Notes: generated by a model from the sequence alone, not told the origin. DNA of 64,000 bases from Microbacteriaceae bacterium 3FA27C10 (GCA_005502775.1 SCNI01000010.1:42749-106748), one strand, 5' to 3'; positions 8,074-18,907 are shown, counted from the stretch's first letter. A program made the numbers and translations.

Positions 8074-8853
8074 CTAGACCAGGATCATCCCGCCTTCGAT
8101 GGCCATGATCTGCCCCGTCACGTAGTCGGAGTCGCTCGACGCCAGGAAGATCGCCGTGGGCGCGATGTCCTCGGGCTGCGCCGGGCGGCCGAGCAGGATG
8201 CCGGAGGCCATCGAGTCGAAGCCGGAGTCGCCCTCGCCGATCTTCTCGAGGTCGGCGTCGAGCTTCTTCCAGAGCGGCGTCGCCACCACGCCGGGCGCGA
8301 ACCCGTTCACGGTGATGCCGTGCTCGGCCAGCGAGCGCGCAGCGGCCTGGGTCAGCGAGATGACCGCGGCCTTCGAGGCGCTGTAGGGCGCGAAGCTCGC
8401 AAAACCGGTGCGACCCGCGATCGAGGCGGTGTTGACGATCTTGCCGCCGCCGCCCTGCGCGATGAACTGCTTCGCCGCCTCCTGCGTGCCGATCAGCACG
8501 CCGAGCGCGTTGATGCGCATGATGAGCGAGAAGTTGTCCTCGGTGATGTCCAGGAACTTCATCGGCGAGTTCATGCCGGCGTTGTTGAAGTAGCCGTCGA
8601 GGCGCCCGAAGGTCTCGACGGCCTTCGCGATGCCGGATGCGACGGTGGCGCGATCGGCGACGTCGACCTTCACGGCGAGCGCGGATCCGCCCGTGGCCGC
8701 GATCTCGTCGGCGACCGCCTGCGCTGCGTCGAGGTTGAGGTCGGCCAGCACGACGTTCGCTCCTTCGGCGGCGAGCCCGCGGCCGATTCCCGCGCCGATG
8801 CCCGAGCCTCCGCCCGTGACGATGATGGTCTTTCCGGTGAGACGTGCAGTCAT
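8074..8853 (-). CDS. SDR family oxidoreductase (glucose 1-dehydrogenase-like)
   Basis: This 259-residue SDR has TGGGSGIG at residues 13-20, NNAGMNSP, YSASK and the C-terminal DYVTGQIMAIEGG signature of classical NAD(P)-dependent polyol/sugar dehydrogenases. The ATG at 8853 has GGGAGCAG just upstream. It is the last gene of a three-SDR unit (10524 to 9697 to 8853) that diverges from a sugar ABC importer, so its substrate is probably an alcohol or polyol delivered by that importer. Confidence 0.92.
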   Translation of the reverse strand: MTARLTGKTIIVTGGGSGIGAGIGRGLAAEGANVVLADLNLDAAQAVADEIAATGGSALAVKVDVADRATVASGIAKAVETFGRLDGYFNNAGMNSPMKFLDITEDNFSLIMRINALGVLIGTQEAAKQFIAQGGGGKIVNTASIAGRTGFASFAPYSASKAAVISLTQAAARSLAEHGITVNGFAPGVVATPLWKKLDADLEKIGEGDSGFDSMASGILLGRPAQPEDIAPTAIFLASSDSDYVTGQIMAIEGGMILV

Positions 8854-8905
8854 TTCTGCTCCCTTGCAGTCAGGTGATTCGATGGATGTCCGGCGTGAGC
8901 ACGGA

Positions 8906-9697
8906 TCAGTGGAAGAGCACACCGCCGTTGACGTCGATCGACGCCCCCGTGATGTACGACGCGTGCGCCGAGGTGAGGAACTCGACCGCGTCGACGATCG
9001 TCGACGCCGGCCCGGCGATGCCGAGCGGGATCTTGGCCCACTCGATGTCCTTCATCTGCTCGAAGGTGATGCCGCGAGATTCGGCCTCCTCGCGCAGCGC
9101 CTTGCGGTGCATCTCGGTGTCGATGTTGCCCGGACAGACCACGTTGGCCCGGATGCCGCGCTCCGCGAGCTCGGCGGCGAGCGTCTGCGTGAGGTTGATG
9201 ACGCCGGCCTTCGACGCGCAGTACGCCGAGAAGAGCGCGTGCCCCGAGCGGCCGTACCAGCTGCCGATCGTGACGATCGAGGCTCCGTCGTGGCTCGGCA
9301 TCAACGGCACGAACGCCCGCGCCATCAGGAACACGCCCCGCAGGTTGATGTTCTGCGTGCGGTCCCACTCGTCGATCGGGAGTTCGATGATCGGCCCCGC
9401 CTTCTGCAGCACGCCCGCGATCAGCGCGAGCACGTCGACCTCGCCCGACCACGCGGCGACGGCGTCGCGCGCCGCCTCCACCGACTCCGGCGAGGCCACG
9501 TTGCAGGGCACCTCGAGCACATCCGACGACGGGAAATCCGCACGCAGTGCCTGCGCCACCGAGGCCAGCGCGGAGGCGTCGATGTCGAGCAGCGCGACGC
9601 GGTCGCCCGCCTCGAGATAGCGGGCGGCCGCCTCGCGGCCCATGCCCCCGCTCGCGCCGGTGATCACGACGGCACGGTTCGATTTCGTGGTCTTCAT
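8906..9697 (-). CDS. SDR family oxidoreductase with altered NNAG motif
   Basis: A 263-residue SDR with TGASGGMG at residues 13-20, the catalytic YCASK and the C-terminal SYITGASIDVNGG. The structural NNAG motif is replaced by LIAG. It is strikingly similar to the SDR at 18908-19693 over the whole length, including MHRKAL, RGITFE and DIEWAKIPL, so the two are recent paralogues in separate operons. It is the middle gene of a three-SDR unit. The likely role is oxidation of one hydroxyl of the island's substrate. Confidence 0.92.
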   Translation of the reverse strand: MKTTKSNRAVVITGASGGMGREAAARYLEAGDRVALLDIDASALASVAQALRADFPSSDVLEVPCNVASPESVEAARDAVAAWSGEVDVLALIAGVLQKAGPIIELPIDEWDRTQNINLRGVFLMARAFVPLMPSHDGASIVTIGSWYGRSGHALFSAYCASKAGVINLTQTLAAELAERGIRANVVCPGNIDTEMHRKALREEAESRGITFEQMKDIEWAKIPLGIAGPASTIVDAVEFLTSAHASYITGASIDVNGGVLFH

Positions 9698-9720
9698 GGA
9701 CGAATTTCCTCTCTCAAGAA

Positions 9721-10524
9721 CTACAGGGTGGCGCGGACGGAGCCGCCGTCGACGCCGAGGGTGGAGCCCGTGGTGAAGCCCGCGGCATCCGAGCTGAGGA
9801 AGAGCACCGCGTTGGCGACCTCCTCGGGGGTTCCCATGCGGCCCATCGGGATGCCGCGGTCGGCGATCAGGGCGTCCACGGCATCCTGGCCGCGCGCGCC
9901 GTAGGCCGCCTCGATGTTCTTCAGCCAGCCGGTGTCGGCATCCGTCCAGAACGGCGTCCAGATCGGGCCCGGAGCCACGTTGTTCACCCGCACCCGCGGC
10001 GCATAGGCGCGCGCGAGCGACTTCGACACGCTCGCGACCGCCGCCTTCGACGCGGCGTAGTCGACGATCACGTCTTCGGCCTGGCGCGAGAGATCCGAGG
10101 TCACGTTCACGACCGCCCCTTTGCCCGCCGCGTACATGCCGGGCACGAGGGCACGGCAGATGCGCACCATCGAGAAGAAGTTGAGCTCGAAGGTGCGGTG
10201 GAAGTCGTCGTCGGTGAGTTCCTCGAACGACGCCAGCCGGCCGGCACCCACGTTGTTGACCAGGATGTCGGGCACTCCGCTGAACACCGTGATCACCTGA
10301 TCGACGGCCGACCGGATGTCGTCGGCCTCGGTCATGTCGGCGTGGACCGCGGTCACCCGATCATGGATGCCGCCCTCCGAGGCGTAGGTCGCGATCAGGT
10401 CCTCGCGGATGTCGACGGCCACGACCAGGGCTCCCTCGGCGGCGAACGCCTCGACGACACGGCGCCCGATGCCGGTTGCGCCACCCGTGACGACCACCTT
10501 CTTCGCGGTCAGTCCGAGATCCAC
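9721..10524 (-). CDS. SDR family oxidoreductase
   Basis: A 267-residue SDR with TGGATGIG, NNVG in place of NNAG, YAASK, and the C-terminal GFTTGSTLGVDGG. The start is set at GTG 10524: AAGGAGG (10534-10540) lies 9 bases upstream. TTG 10527, 6 bases from the same site, is the alternative; ATG 10554 has no ribosome site. It is the first gene of the three-SDR unit, and the long gap ahead of it is shared with the divergent ABC importer. Confidence 0.9.
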   Translation of the reverse strand: MDLGLTAKKVVVTGGATGIGRRVVEAFAAEGALVVAVDIREDLIATYASEGGIHDRVTAVHADMTEADDIRSAVDQVITVFSGVPDILVNNVGAGRLASFEELTDDDFHRTFELNFFSMVRICRALVPGMYAAGKGAVVNVTSDLSRQAEDVIVDYAASKAAVASVSKSLARAYAPRVRVNNVAPGPIWTPFWTDADTGWLKNIEAAYGARGQDAVDALIADRGIPMGRMGTPEEVANAVLFLSSDAAGFTTGSTLGVDGGSVRATL

Positions 10525-10884
10525 CAATGTCAGCCTCCTTGTTGACAGGGTCATCTGCCGACGTCGTCGTCGGCACGTTCAACGCCGTTTCGGCGGCATG
10601 ACCACAATTCAACGTTACTGAACGCTCCGCGATGTGTCCAGCCAGGAATCGACGCGGATCCCGGATTGCGGGAGCCGGGTATGGCGGCCGATTTTGCACA
10701 ACTTTGCTGGATTGCTGCGGAAAACTATCCGCCAAGTTATCAATTTGTTAGTGTGCAATGGTTGTGCAGTGAGGCTCAAGACACGATAGTGGACCCGACA
10801 GTGTGGTTGTACACTGATGCCCAGCGCGGTGACGAGCGAATGAGCCACCACCGATCCCGCCAGGACTGATCACGAAGGAGTGAC
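10525..10884. promoter_or_regulatory. Divergent regulatory region of SDR unit and ABC importer
   Basis: This 360-base gap holds no gene. On the plus strand TTGTGC (10762-10767) and GATAGT (10785-10790) are exactly 17 bases apart and form a good promoter for the importer. TGCACAA/TTGTRCA-like heptamers occur at 10695-10701, 10752-10758, 10762-10768 and 10807-10813. The same words appear ahead of 17793 and 35138, suggesting a common regulator, possibly one of the XRE-cupin proteins. TTCAACG is repeated near 10578 and 10608 on the SDR side. Confidence 0.55.
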
Positions 10885-12126
10885 ATGAAACGAACAATCA
10901 AGGTCGGCATAGTCGGGGCGGCGGCTCTGAGCCTGATCCTCACCGGCTGCAGCGCCGGCGGCCCGTCGTCGACCTCCGCCGGCGGCGCAACCAAGAGCGC
11001 GGTCCCCGCATCGGTCGATCTCAAAGGCGAGACCGTGGTGTCCCTGTTCACCTCGCTGAACAACGACTACTACTCGGGGTGGGACCAGGGCGCACGTCGC
11101 GCCGTCGAGGCCTTCAACGGCAAGTACGTCGCACTGACCAACGAGGGCGACCCGGCCACCGAGCTCGCTCAGTTCCAGCAGCAGATCGACGCCGGGGTGA
11201 AGATCATCTTCGTCACCGCCCCGGACCCGGCGAACGTGCCCGCCATGGCGAAGCTCGCCCAGGACAACAACGTCTGCTTCGCCAACACCTGGGAGCAGCC
11301 CAGCTGGACCTCGCCCTTCGACACCGGCAGCCAGTACGTGCTCTACCAGACCCCGCAGTCGACCGAGGCGGCGTACCTGCTCGCCAAGAAGCTGTTCGAC
11401 AAGATCGGCGGCAAGGGCAACGTTGTGCACATCACGGGCCACCCGGGTGCGACCCCCGACACCCAGCGCACCGCGGGCTTCAACAAGGCCCTCGCCGAGT
11501 ACCCCGACATCAAGCTCGTGGCCGAGGAGCCGGGCGAGTGGAACCGTGACGACGCCCGCACCGCGATGGCGGGCATCATCTCGCGTGTCGACAAGATCGA
11601 CGCCGTGTTCGGCCAGAACGACGACGTCGGAGTCGGCGCCCTCAACGCGCTGACGGAGGCCGGCATCACCGGTGTGCCGATCACCGGCATGGACGGCAAC
11701 GCCTCGACGGTCGAGCTGATCCAGAACGGCCAGATGTACGCCGTCTACTCCAGCCTTCCCCAGTGGACCGCCGGATTCTCCTTCGTGCAGGCGCTCGACT
11801 ACTGCAAGGGCGCGAAGGTCGACCCGCTCAACCGCCAGCTCTGGTGGGACGGCATCATCGTCGACGCGGACAACGCGGCCGACTACCTGTCGACCTACGC
11901 CGGCGAGTCCGACCCCTACGACTGGGTGAAGATGAGCAAGGTCGCCTACCCGAACGACTGGGACCCGCAGAACGGTGTGCGCCCGCTCAACATGGAGGAG
12001 ATGTGGTCGTTCGCCGACAAGCCCGCCGGGTTCACCTACCCTCCGGAGTACACGGCGGCCCTGCCGAACATGGACGCGGTCACCCAGGAATGGAACGACC
12101 ACTGGAAGCTGCTGCGTCGCGACTAG
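10885..12126 (+). CDS. Sugar ABC transporter substrate-binding lipoprotein (RbsB-like)
   Basis: This 413-residue protein has a lipoprotein signal peptide with lipobox LTGC (Cys22), then a periplasmic-binding-protein type I fold: LFTSLNNDYYSGWDQGARRAVE, HITGHPGATPDTQRTAGF, VFGQNDDVGVGALNAL, GMDGNASTVELI. The pattern is that of the pentose/polyol-binding family used with RbsC/RbsA-type importers. The tail after residue 300 is longer than in RbsB and rich in Trp and Tyr, suggesting a special ligand. GAAGGAG is 4 bases before the ATG. It is the first gene of the importer operon. Confidence 0.93.
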   Translation: MKRTIKVGIVGAAALSLILTGCSAGGPSSTSAGGATKSAVPASVDLKGETVVSLFTSLNNDYYSGWDQGARRAVEAFNGKYVALTNEGDPATELAQFQQQIDAGVKIIFVTAPDPANVPAMAKLAQDNNVCFANTWEQPSWTSPFDTGSQYVLYQTPQSTEAAYLLAKKLFDKIGGKGNVVHITGHPGATPDTQRTAGFNKALAEYPDIKLVAEEPGEWNRDDARTAMAGIISRVDKIDAVFGQNDDVGVGALNALTEAGITGVPITGMDGNASTVELIQNGQMYAVYSSLPQWTAGFSFVQALDYCKGAKVDPLNRQLWWDGIIVDADNAADYLSTYAGESDPYDWVKMSKVAYPNDWDPQNGVRPLNMEEMWSFADKPAGFTYPPEYTAALPNMDAVTQEWNDHWKLLRRD

Positions 12127-12135
12127 CACCCCTTA

Positions 12136-12180
12136 GGGTCTGGGTGGCTCGGGCCTTTCGCGCCCGAGCCACCCAGACCC
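12136..12180 (+). terminator. Perfect 19-bp hairpin after the binding-protein gene
   Basis: Arms 12136-12154 and 12162-12180 are perfectly complementary, with a 7-base loop. It lies 10 bases after the binding-protein stop and 49 bases before the permease start. No U-tract follows. It most likely acts as an intra-operon attenuator or mRNA-stabilising structure giving excess binding protein over permease. Confidence 0.85.
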
Positions 12181-12228
12181 CTCTTCGCTCGACTTGATCA
12201 TCCATCCGAAACCGTACGGAGTCCGAAC

Positions 12229-13188
12229 ATGAGTGGCCGAAACAACGTAGTAGTGCGAGGACTCAAGGGGGTGGCGCTCCCGATCGGCGCCATCGTCATC
12301 CTCCTCATCCTCTTCTCCCTGCTGGCTCCCTCCTTCTTCCAGCCGAACACCGCCGTCACCATCCTGCGCGAGTCGTCGGCCCTGCTCGTGGTGGCGATCG
12401 GCATGACCTTCGTCGTGCTGATGGGCAGCATCGACCTTTCGGTCGGCGCCACCGTGACCCTGGCCGGCCTCGTCTCGGCGACCGTGGCGAAAGACGGCTC
12501 GTGGATCCTCGCGATCCTGGCCGGAATCGCGGTCGGCATCATCGTCGGCCTGGCGAACGGCGTCATCTTCGCCTATGCGAAAGTGCCCAGCTTCCTGACC
12601 ACGCTCGGAATGAGCCTCGTCGTCGGAGGCGTCGGCCTCTGGTTCGTCGGCGGACGACCCGTGCAGGTGTTCAACCTCGACTTCACCAACATCTCGCAGG
12701 GCCGCTTCCTGCTCGGCCTGCCGAACATCGCGCTCTGGGCGATCCTGCTCTGGGCGATCATCTCCTACGTGGGCGCCAAGACCCGCTTCGGCCGCTACAC
12801 CTTCGCCATCGGCGGCGCCGAGGTGGTCTCCGGACTCGCCGGCATCCCCATCCGGCGGATGAAGCTGTGGGTGCTCGTGCTCTCCGGCGTCATGGCCGCC
12901 ATCGCCGGCGTGCTGCTCGCCTCGCGCATCGGGGCGGCGACCCCCGGCATGGGCGACCGGCTGACCCTCGACTCGATCGCGGCCGTGGTGATCGGCGGCA
13001 CGGCGCTGACCGGTGGCGTCGGCGGCGTGCACCGCACCATCCTCGGTGTTCTCGTGATCACCACGCTCAGCGTGGGGCTCAACACGATGGGCGTGGCCCC
13101 GTACCTGCAGGACATCATCCAGGGCGCGGTCGTCATCCTCGCGGTGGCGCTCACGCTCGACCGCTCCAAGCTCACCGTCATCAAGTAG
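12229..13188 (+). CDS. Sugar ABC transporter permease (RbsC-like)
   Basis: A 319-residue membrane protein with about nine hydrophobic segments. It carries the branched-chain/ribose permease signatures GMTFVVLMGSIDLSVGATVTLAGL and AVVIGGTALTGGVGGVHRTILG. It should form the membrane channel with the ATPase encoded 13 bases downstream. RbsC proteins are of similar length (about 320 residues). Confidence 0.95.
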   Translation: MSGRNNVVVRGLKGVALPIGAIVILLILFSLLAPSFFQPNTAVTILRESSALLVVAIGMTFVVLMGSIDLSVGATVTLAGLVSATVAKDGSWILAILAGIAVGIIVGLANGVIFAYAKVPSFLTTLGMSLVVGGVGLWFVGGRPVQVFNLDFTNISQGRFLLGLPNIALWAILLWAIISYVGAKTRFGRYTFAIGGAEVVSGLAGIPIRRMKLWVLVLSGVMAAIAGVLLASRIGAATPGMGDRLTLDSIAAVVIGGTALTGGVGGVHRTILGVLVITTLSVGLNTMGVAPYLQDIIQGAVVILAVALTLDRSKLTVIK

Positions 13189-13201
13189 GAGACGAGACGC
13201 C

Positions 13202-14734
<1,533 letters not shown>

Positions 14735-14740
14735 CGGCAC

Positions 14741-14798
14741 CCGGCAGACAGAGAAGGGGCGGTTCTCCGGTGGAGGACCGCCCCTTCTGCTCTGCCGG
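14741..14798. terminator. Bidirectional terminator hairpin between convergent genes
   Basis: Inner arms 14752-14768 and 14772-14788 pair over 17 bases with one G-U and a 3-base loop. Outer arms 14741-14748 and 14791-14798 extend the stem. The structure sits between the ATPase stop (14734) and the aldo/keto reductase stop (14820) and can serve both strands. Confidence 0.85.
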
Positions 14799-14819
14799 GG
14801 ATGCCGGACAGCGCGCCTC

Positions 14820-15752
14820 TCAGGAGTTCTCGGGGAGCCCCAGCGCCCACTGATTGGCCGCCACGTCGGGCCTGCAGGCCAGCACCGCCTGCAGCAGATC
14901 CTCGTCGATCGGAGCCGCTGCGGCCTCGACGGCCTGGCGCAGGTGATGGACGTCGGTCGTGCCCACCACCGTGGTGATGGCGCCGCTGCGCTGGATGGCG
15001 TACTGGTTCGCCAGGAAGGCGATGTCGGCGCCCGCCTCGGCGCAGACCGCCGACATGCGCACCGCCGCCTCGACGACGCCGGAGGGCGACATGTGCCCCT
15101 CGGCGGCGATCCGCGTGATGGCCGGGGTCAGCAGGCCCAGCGCGACCGCCGCGGCGTTCATCAGCGCCACCCCCCTCTCCCGGGCGAGGTCGCCGAGGGT
15201 GTCGGAGAGCGAGTTGTCGAGCAGCGTTCCGTGGGCGAAGTTGAGCACGACGTCGACCTGCGTCTCGGTGAGCACACGCCGGGCGGCGGCGAGCGAGTAG
15301 CCCGTCATGCCGATGGCGCGGCACTTGCCCTCCTCGCGCAGCGCCAGGAGCGTGGCGTAGCCGTCGTCGAGCACGGGGCCCAGGTCGACGAACTCGATGT
15401 CGTGCAGCTGCAGCACGTCGAGGTGGTCGGTCTGCAGCAACCGCAGGCTCTCCTCGACGCCGCGGCGGATGGCGGCCGGGCTGAAGTCGAAGATCTCGCC
15501 GCGGTTGCGGCCCGCCTTCGTGCCGATCAGCACGCGATCGCGCTTGCCCTTGAGGGCGATGCCGAGGCGCTCTTCGGCGTCGCCGTAGTAGGGCGAGGAG
15601 TCGAAGAAGGTGATGCCGAGATCGATGGCCTCGTCGACGGCCGCGATGCCGGTCTCGAGGGGAACGGGCCCGAACAGCTGGCCGAGGGGGGCGGTGCCGA
15701 ACGAGACCGAGGAGATCTCGAGTCCGGTCGTGCCGAGGGGGGTGACGTGCAT
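14820..15752 (-). CDS. Aldo/keto reductase (L-galactose/L-fucose dehydrogenase-like)
   Basis: A 310-residue AKR-fold protein. The catalytic tetrad is visible as Asp and Tyr in FFDSSPYYGDAEERLG, Lys in LIGTKAG and His in DVLQLHDIEF. The N-terminal LGTTGLEISSVSFGTAPLGQLFG strongly recalls L-galactose dehydrogenase and bacterial L-fucose dehydrogenases, which oxidise the anomeric carbon of a sugar to a lactone. It is the last gene of a three-gene minus unit with a TIM-barrel isomerase-like protein and a ketopantoate-reductase-like enzyme, consistent with sugar breakdown. Confidence 0.9.
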   Translation of the reverse strand: MHVTPLGTTGLEISSVSFGTAPLGQLFGPVPLETGIAAVDEAIDLGITFFDSSPYYGDAEERLGIALKGKRDRVLIGTKAGRNRGEIFDFSPAAIRRGVEESLRLLQTDHLDVLQLHDIEFVDLGPVLDDGYATLLALREEGKCRAIGMTGYSLAAARRVLTETQVDVVLNFAHGTLLDNSLSDTLGDLARERGVALMNAAAVALGLLTPAITRIAAEGHMSPSGVVEAAVRMSAVCAEAGADIAFLANQYAIQRSGAITTVVGTTDVHHLRQAVEAAAAPIDEDLLQAVLACRPDVAANQWALGLPENS

Positions 15753-15772
15753 GGCGGAGGTCCTTTCGGAGG

Positions 15773-16657
15773 TCAGTGGGTGGAGCCGACCGGTTCGGCG
15801 AGCAGGGCCCGCGTCTCGGAGGCGAGTTGCGGCAGCGATTCGGCGATCGGCCGGGCGCGGTGCTCGGCCGAGATGATCTCGACGCCCCAGCCGCCGTCGT
15901 AGCCGCTCTCCCGGACCGCGCGTACGAAGCCGGGCACGTCGAAGGCGCCACGACCGGGGTACCGGCGGCGATCGATCGTGTCGTCCCAGAGCGAGCCCAC
16001 GGGCGCCGCCGCTCCGTCGTCCAGCTCGACGACGAAGATCATCTCGGCGGGCAGGGCTGCGACGGCGGAATACGGCGTTCCGGCGCGATAGACGTGCCAG
16101 ATGTCGAGGCAGAGGCCCGCTCCCGGATTGGCGATCTCCCGCAGGATCGCGGCGCCGGCATCGATTGTGGGCACGTTGCTCGAGAACGGCATCGGTTCCA
16201 GCGCCACCCTCGTGCCGTGCTCGAGCGCCTGCGTGGCCAGCGCATCGAACTCGGCCAGGAACATACCGGGGTCCACTGGGGCGTCACCGATCTCGGCGGC
16301 GATCTTCACCGTCCGCGCCCCCAGGTCTCGTGCAGCGGAGAGCAGGTCAGCCCGCACCCGATCGGATGCCGCTCGGCGCCCGTCGGCCGTCCACCACTCC
16401 CCCAGGAACTCCAATTCGACCTGGGACATGCCGTTGTCGCGCAGGATCGCCGAGAGCTCCGCCAGACCGCCGCGCGAATCGCGGTAGGCGATCAGGTCGG
16501 CGTGCAAGAGCCCGAACCCCGTCCATCCGGCGGCCGCGGCCGTCTCGATGCGCTCGCGCAGCTCGATCGGGCTCCGCTCGTCACCGCGCTGCGGGGCGGC
16601 ATCGCCCGCCGTCGTCCAGCAGGTCGCAATCAGCCGAACCGGCTCTGCGGCGGTCAT
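15773..16657 (-). CDS. Sugar phosphate isomerase/epimerase-like TIM-barrel protein
   Basis: This 294-residue protein belongs to the xylose-isomerase-like AP endonuclease superfamily. Probable metal ligands lie in RVALEPMPF (Glu), LCLDIWHVYR (Asp, His) and GGWGVEIIS (Glu). Such proteins isomerise or dehydrate keto-sugars, inosose or related ligands. Its start overlaps the upstream gene's stop by 4 bases (ATGA), and the downstream aldo/keto reductase follows after 20 bases, so the three are one operon. The exact reaction cannot be told. Confidence 0.88.
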   Translation of the reverse strand: MTAAEPVRLIATCWTTAGDAAPQRGDERSPIELRERIETAAAAGWTGFGLLHADLIAYRDSRGGLAELSAILRDNGMSQVELEFLGEWWTADGRRAASDRVRADLLSAARDLGARTVKIAAEIGDAPVDPGMFLAEFDALATQALEHGTRVALEPMPFSSNVPTIDAGAAILREIANPGAGLCLDIWHVYRAGTPYSAVAALPAEMIFVVELDDGAAAPVGSLWDDTIDRRRYPGRGAFDVPGFVRAVRESGYDGGWGVEIISAEHRARPIAESLPQLASETRALLAEPVGSTH

Positions 16658-17691
16658 GAGACGCGCTCGAGCACGGCGGTCAGCTCGCCGACGTTGGCGG
16701 GATCCGGCCTCAGCTCGCCGGCTTCGATCCGCTCGGCGACGGCCAGGATGCCCTCGTTCACCGGCACCGGGACCCCGGCCTCGCGCCCCTTGCGCACGAT
16801 GTAGCCGCTGAACGCGTCGAGCTCGGCGCGACGGCCCTTCATCCAGTCCTGCAGCACCGCGACGCGCGTGTCGGGCCGCGAGTACGACTCGAGCACTCGA
16901 TCCAGCAGAAGCAGCGAGTAGTCGTCGCCGGGAGGCACCTGCGCCTCGCTGAGGCCGAAGATCGGCACCATCCGCACGCCGAGCGCGGTGGCCACGGCGT
17001 AGGCCTCGCGCGACGCCGCATCCATCACCGGCCGCATGCCGTCGAACGACACCGCGGTCAGCAGGGGCACACCGAGGATGGCCGAGGGCAGCATCTCGGG
17101 GACGTTGGCGATCAGCTTCATCCACTTCGCGGCCCGGATGTCGTCGGTCACCGATGCGACGGAGGCGTGGCCCAGCGCCTCGGCGGCGAGCGCCACCCCG
17201 GGGGTGATGCGGCCGTCGAGCCCGCCGACGGTGATCCAGGTCTCGGTCTTGTCGTACTGGCGGTGCACGACGCCGGGCTCGAACATGTTCGCGGCGATGC
17301 CGAGCACCGCTCCGACCGTGCGATCGGCACCGCAGATCTCGGCGACGTCGTCGATGGTCATGCCGTTCTGGAGGCCGACCACGACCGATCCGCGCCCGAG
17401 CAGCGGCCGGACGAGCTCCGAGACCCAGCGCGTGTCGTAGCTCTTCACCGACACGAACACCACGTCGAAGGTCCCGCGCAACTCGGCCACCTGGCAGAAG
17501 TGGAACGCGTCGACCGGCGTGACCTCGGTGCGATCGGGCAGGTGGACGGTGAGCCCGTGGGTTCGCATCGCGTCGACGTGGGCTGGCCACTGCTCGATGA
17601 AGGTGACGTCGAGGCCGGCTCTGATCAGGTCGGCGCCGATCGATGCGCCGTTGGCACCGGTCCCGACCATCGCGAACGTCGGAGGGGCCAT
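16654..17691 (-). CDS. Ketopantoate reductase-like NAD(P)H oxidoreductase
   Basis: This 345-residue protein has the Rossmann motif GTGANG at residues 10-15, VSVKSYDTRW, GLQNGMTIDDVAE and the catalytic-domain stretch AAKWMKLIANVPEMLPSAILG with the conserved Lys and Asn. The fold is that of 2-dehydropantoate 2-reductase (PanE/ApbA), but pantothenate genes are absent. Two paralogues occur at 17793 and 42190, so the family has been recruited for reduction or oxidation of a 2-keto/2-hydroxy acid in this island. It is divergent from its own paralogue. Confidence 0.88.
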   Translation of the reverse strand: MAPPTFAMVGTGANGASIGADLIRAGLDVTFIEQWPAHVDAMRTHGLTVHLPDRTEVTPVDAFHFCQVAELRGTFDVVFVSVKSYDTRWVSELVRPLLGRGSVVVGLQNGMTIDDVAEICGADRTVGAVLGIAANMFEPGVVHRQYDKTETWITVGGLDGRITPGVALAAEALGHASVASVTDDIRAAKWMKLIANVPEMLPSAILGVPLLTAVSFDGMRPVMDAASREAYAVATALGVRMVPIFGLSEAQVPPGDDYSLLLLDRVLESYSRPDTRVAVLQDWMKGRRAELDAFSGYIVRKGREAGVPVPVNEGILAVAERIEAGELRPDPANVGELTAVLERVS

Positions 17692-17792
17692 GTTCTACCT
17701 CTTCTTTGGGTTCAACATTGGTTAACAACGTACGCTAACACTGTCGCATGCACCGTGTCATGTATATTCTAGCTGTACAAGAGGAAGGTGCA
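17692..17792. promoter_or_regulatory. Divergent promoter between two ketopantoate reductase-like genes
   Basis: On the plus strand the -10-like TATATT (17763-17768) follows CTGTCG (17741-17746) by 16 bases. TGTACAA (17774-17780) lies just downstream of the -10 and matches the heptamer seen ahead of 10885 and 35138. GGTTAACAACG (near 17720) is the best candidate for control of the minus gene. Confidence 0.5.
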
Positions 17793-18866
17793 ATGGTGCA
17801 CATGACGGAGAAGTCCGCGCTGCGTATCGCCGTGCTCGGCACCGGCGCGAACGGGGCGGCGATCGGCGCCGACCTGGCTCGAGCCGGGCTCGACGTGACC
17901 TTCATCGACCAGTGGCCCGCCAACGTCGAGGCCATCCGCCGTGACGGCGTGCGCGTCGAGATGGTGGGCGAGACCACGGTCACCCGCGTCGACATCCTGC
18001 ACCTGTGCGAGGTGGCCACCCTGCGCCGGCCGTTCGACGTCGTGCTCCTGCTCGTGAAGGCCTACGACACACGCTGGGCCACCGAGCTCATCGCACCTCA
18101 CCTGGCCGACGACGGCGTCGTCGTGGGTGTGCAGAACGGCATGACCGGGTCGGTGATCGCCGAGGTGGTGGGCGAGCATCGCGCGCTCGGTGCCGTCATC
18201 GAGATCACCTCGGCCATGTACACCCCCGGAGTCGTCGAGCGGCACAGCGCCCACGACCGCTCCTGGTTCGCGGTCGGCCCGATGCACCCCTCGGCGGCCC
18301 ACCACGCCGAGACCGCCGCCGCCCTGCTGAGGCGCGCCGGAACGGTCGAGGTCACCGACGACATCCACTCGGCCAAATGGGCGAAGCTCATCCTCAACGC
18401 CGCCGAACTGGTGCCGTCGGCCGTGGTCGACCTGTCGATCGCCGACTGCGCCCGGCATCCGCGGATGCGCGAGCTGATGCTCGAGGCCGGCGACGAGGCC
18501 GTGCGGGCGGCCCAGCTCGACGGGGCCACCATCCGCCCGATCTTCGGCATGCCCGCCACGACTCCCGAGACCTTCGTCGAGACGGTGCTCGACGAACTCG
18601 TGGAGCACTACATCCTCACCCACTCGCGGTCGACCGTGCTGCAGGACTGGATCAAGGGCCGGCACAGCGAGGTCGACGAGCTCAACGGCCACGTCGTCGA
18701 CGCGCTGGCCCGCCACGGTCTCGCCTCGCCGGCCAACACCGCCGTGGTGGAGCTCGCCCGCGCCATCGAGCGCGGCGAGCTGGCCCGCAGCATCGAGCTG
18801 GTGGAGCCGATGCACCAGCGCGCCGCCGGCATCCGTCTCACCGTCACCGCGCACACCGCCCGGTGA
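17793..18866 (+). CDS. Ketopantoate reductase-like NAD(P)H oxidoreductase
   Basis: A 357-residue paralogue of the divergent gene: GTGANG at residues 16-21, LLVKAYDTRW, GVQNGMTGSVIAEVVG and SAKWAKLILNAAELVPSAVVD. The first ATG (17793) is used because GAGGAAGG ends 4 bases before it; the ATG at 17802 is too far. The two divergent copies are clearly homologous yet differ enough to have different substrates or stereochemistry. An SDR follows after 41 bases, then an XRE-cupin regulator. Confidence 0.88.
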   Translation: MVHMTEKSALRIAVLGTGANGAAIGADLARAGLDVTFIDQWPANVEAIRRDGVRVEMVGETTVTRVDILHLCEVATLRRPFDVVLLLVKAYDTRWATELIAPHLADDGVVVGVQNGMTGSVIAEVVGEHRALGAVIEITSAMYTPGVVERHSAHDRSWFAVGPMHPSAAHHAETAAALLRRAGTVEVTDDIHSAKWAKLILNAAELVPSAVVDLSIADCARHPRMRELMLEAGDEAVRAAQLDGATIRPIFGMPATTPETFVETVLDELVEHYILTHSRSTVLQDWIKGRHSEVDELNGHVVDALARHGLASPANTAVVELARAIERGELARSIELVEPMHQRAAGIRLTVTAHTAR

Positions 18867-18907
18867 TTCCCCGACAACCCGAACACAACAACATGGAGGT
18901 AAGTCAC

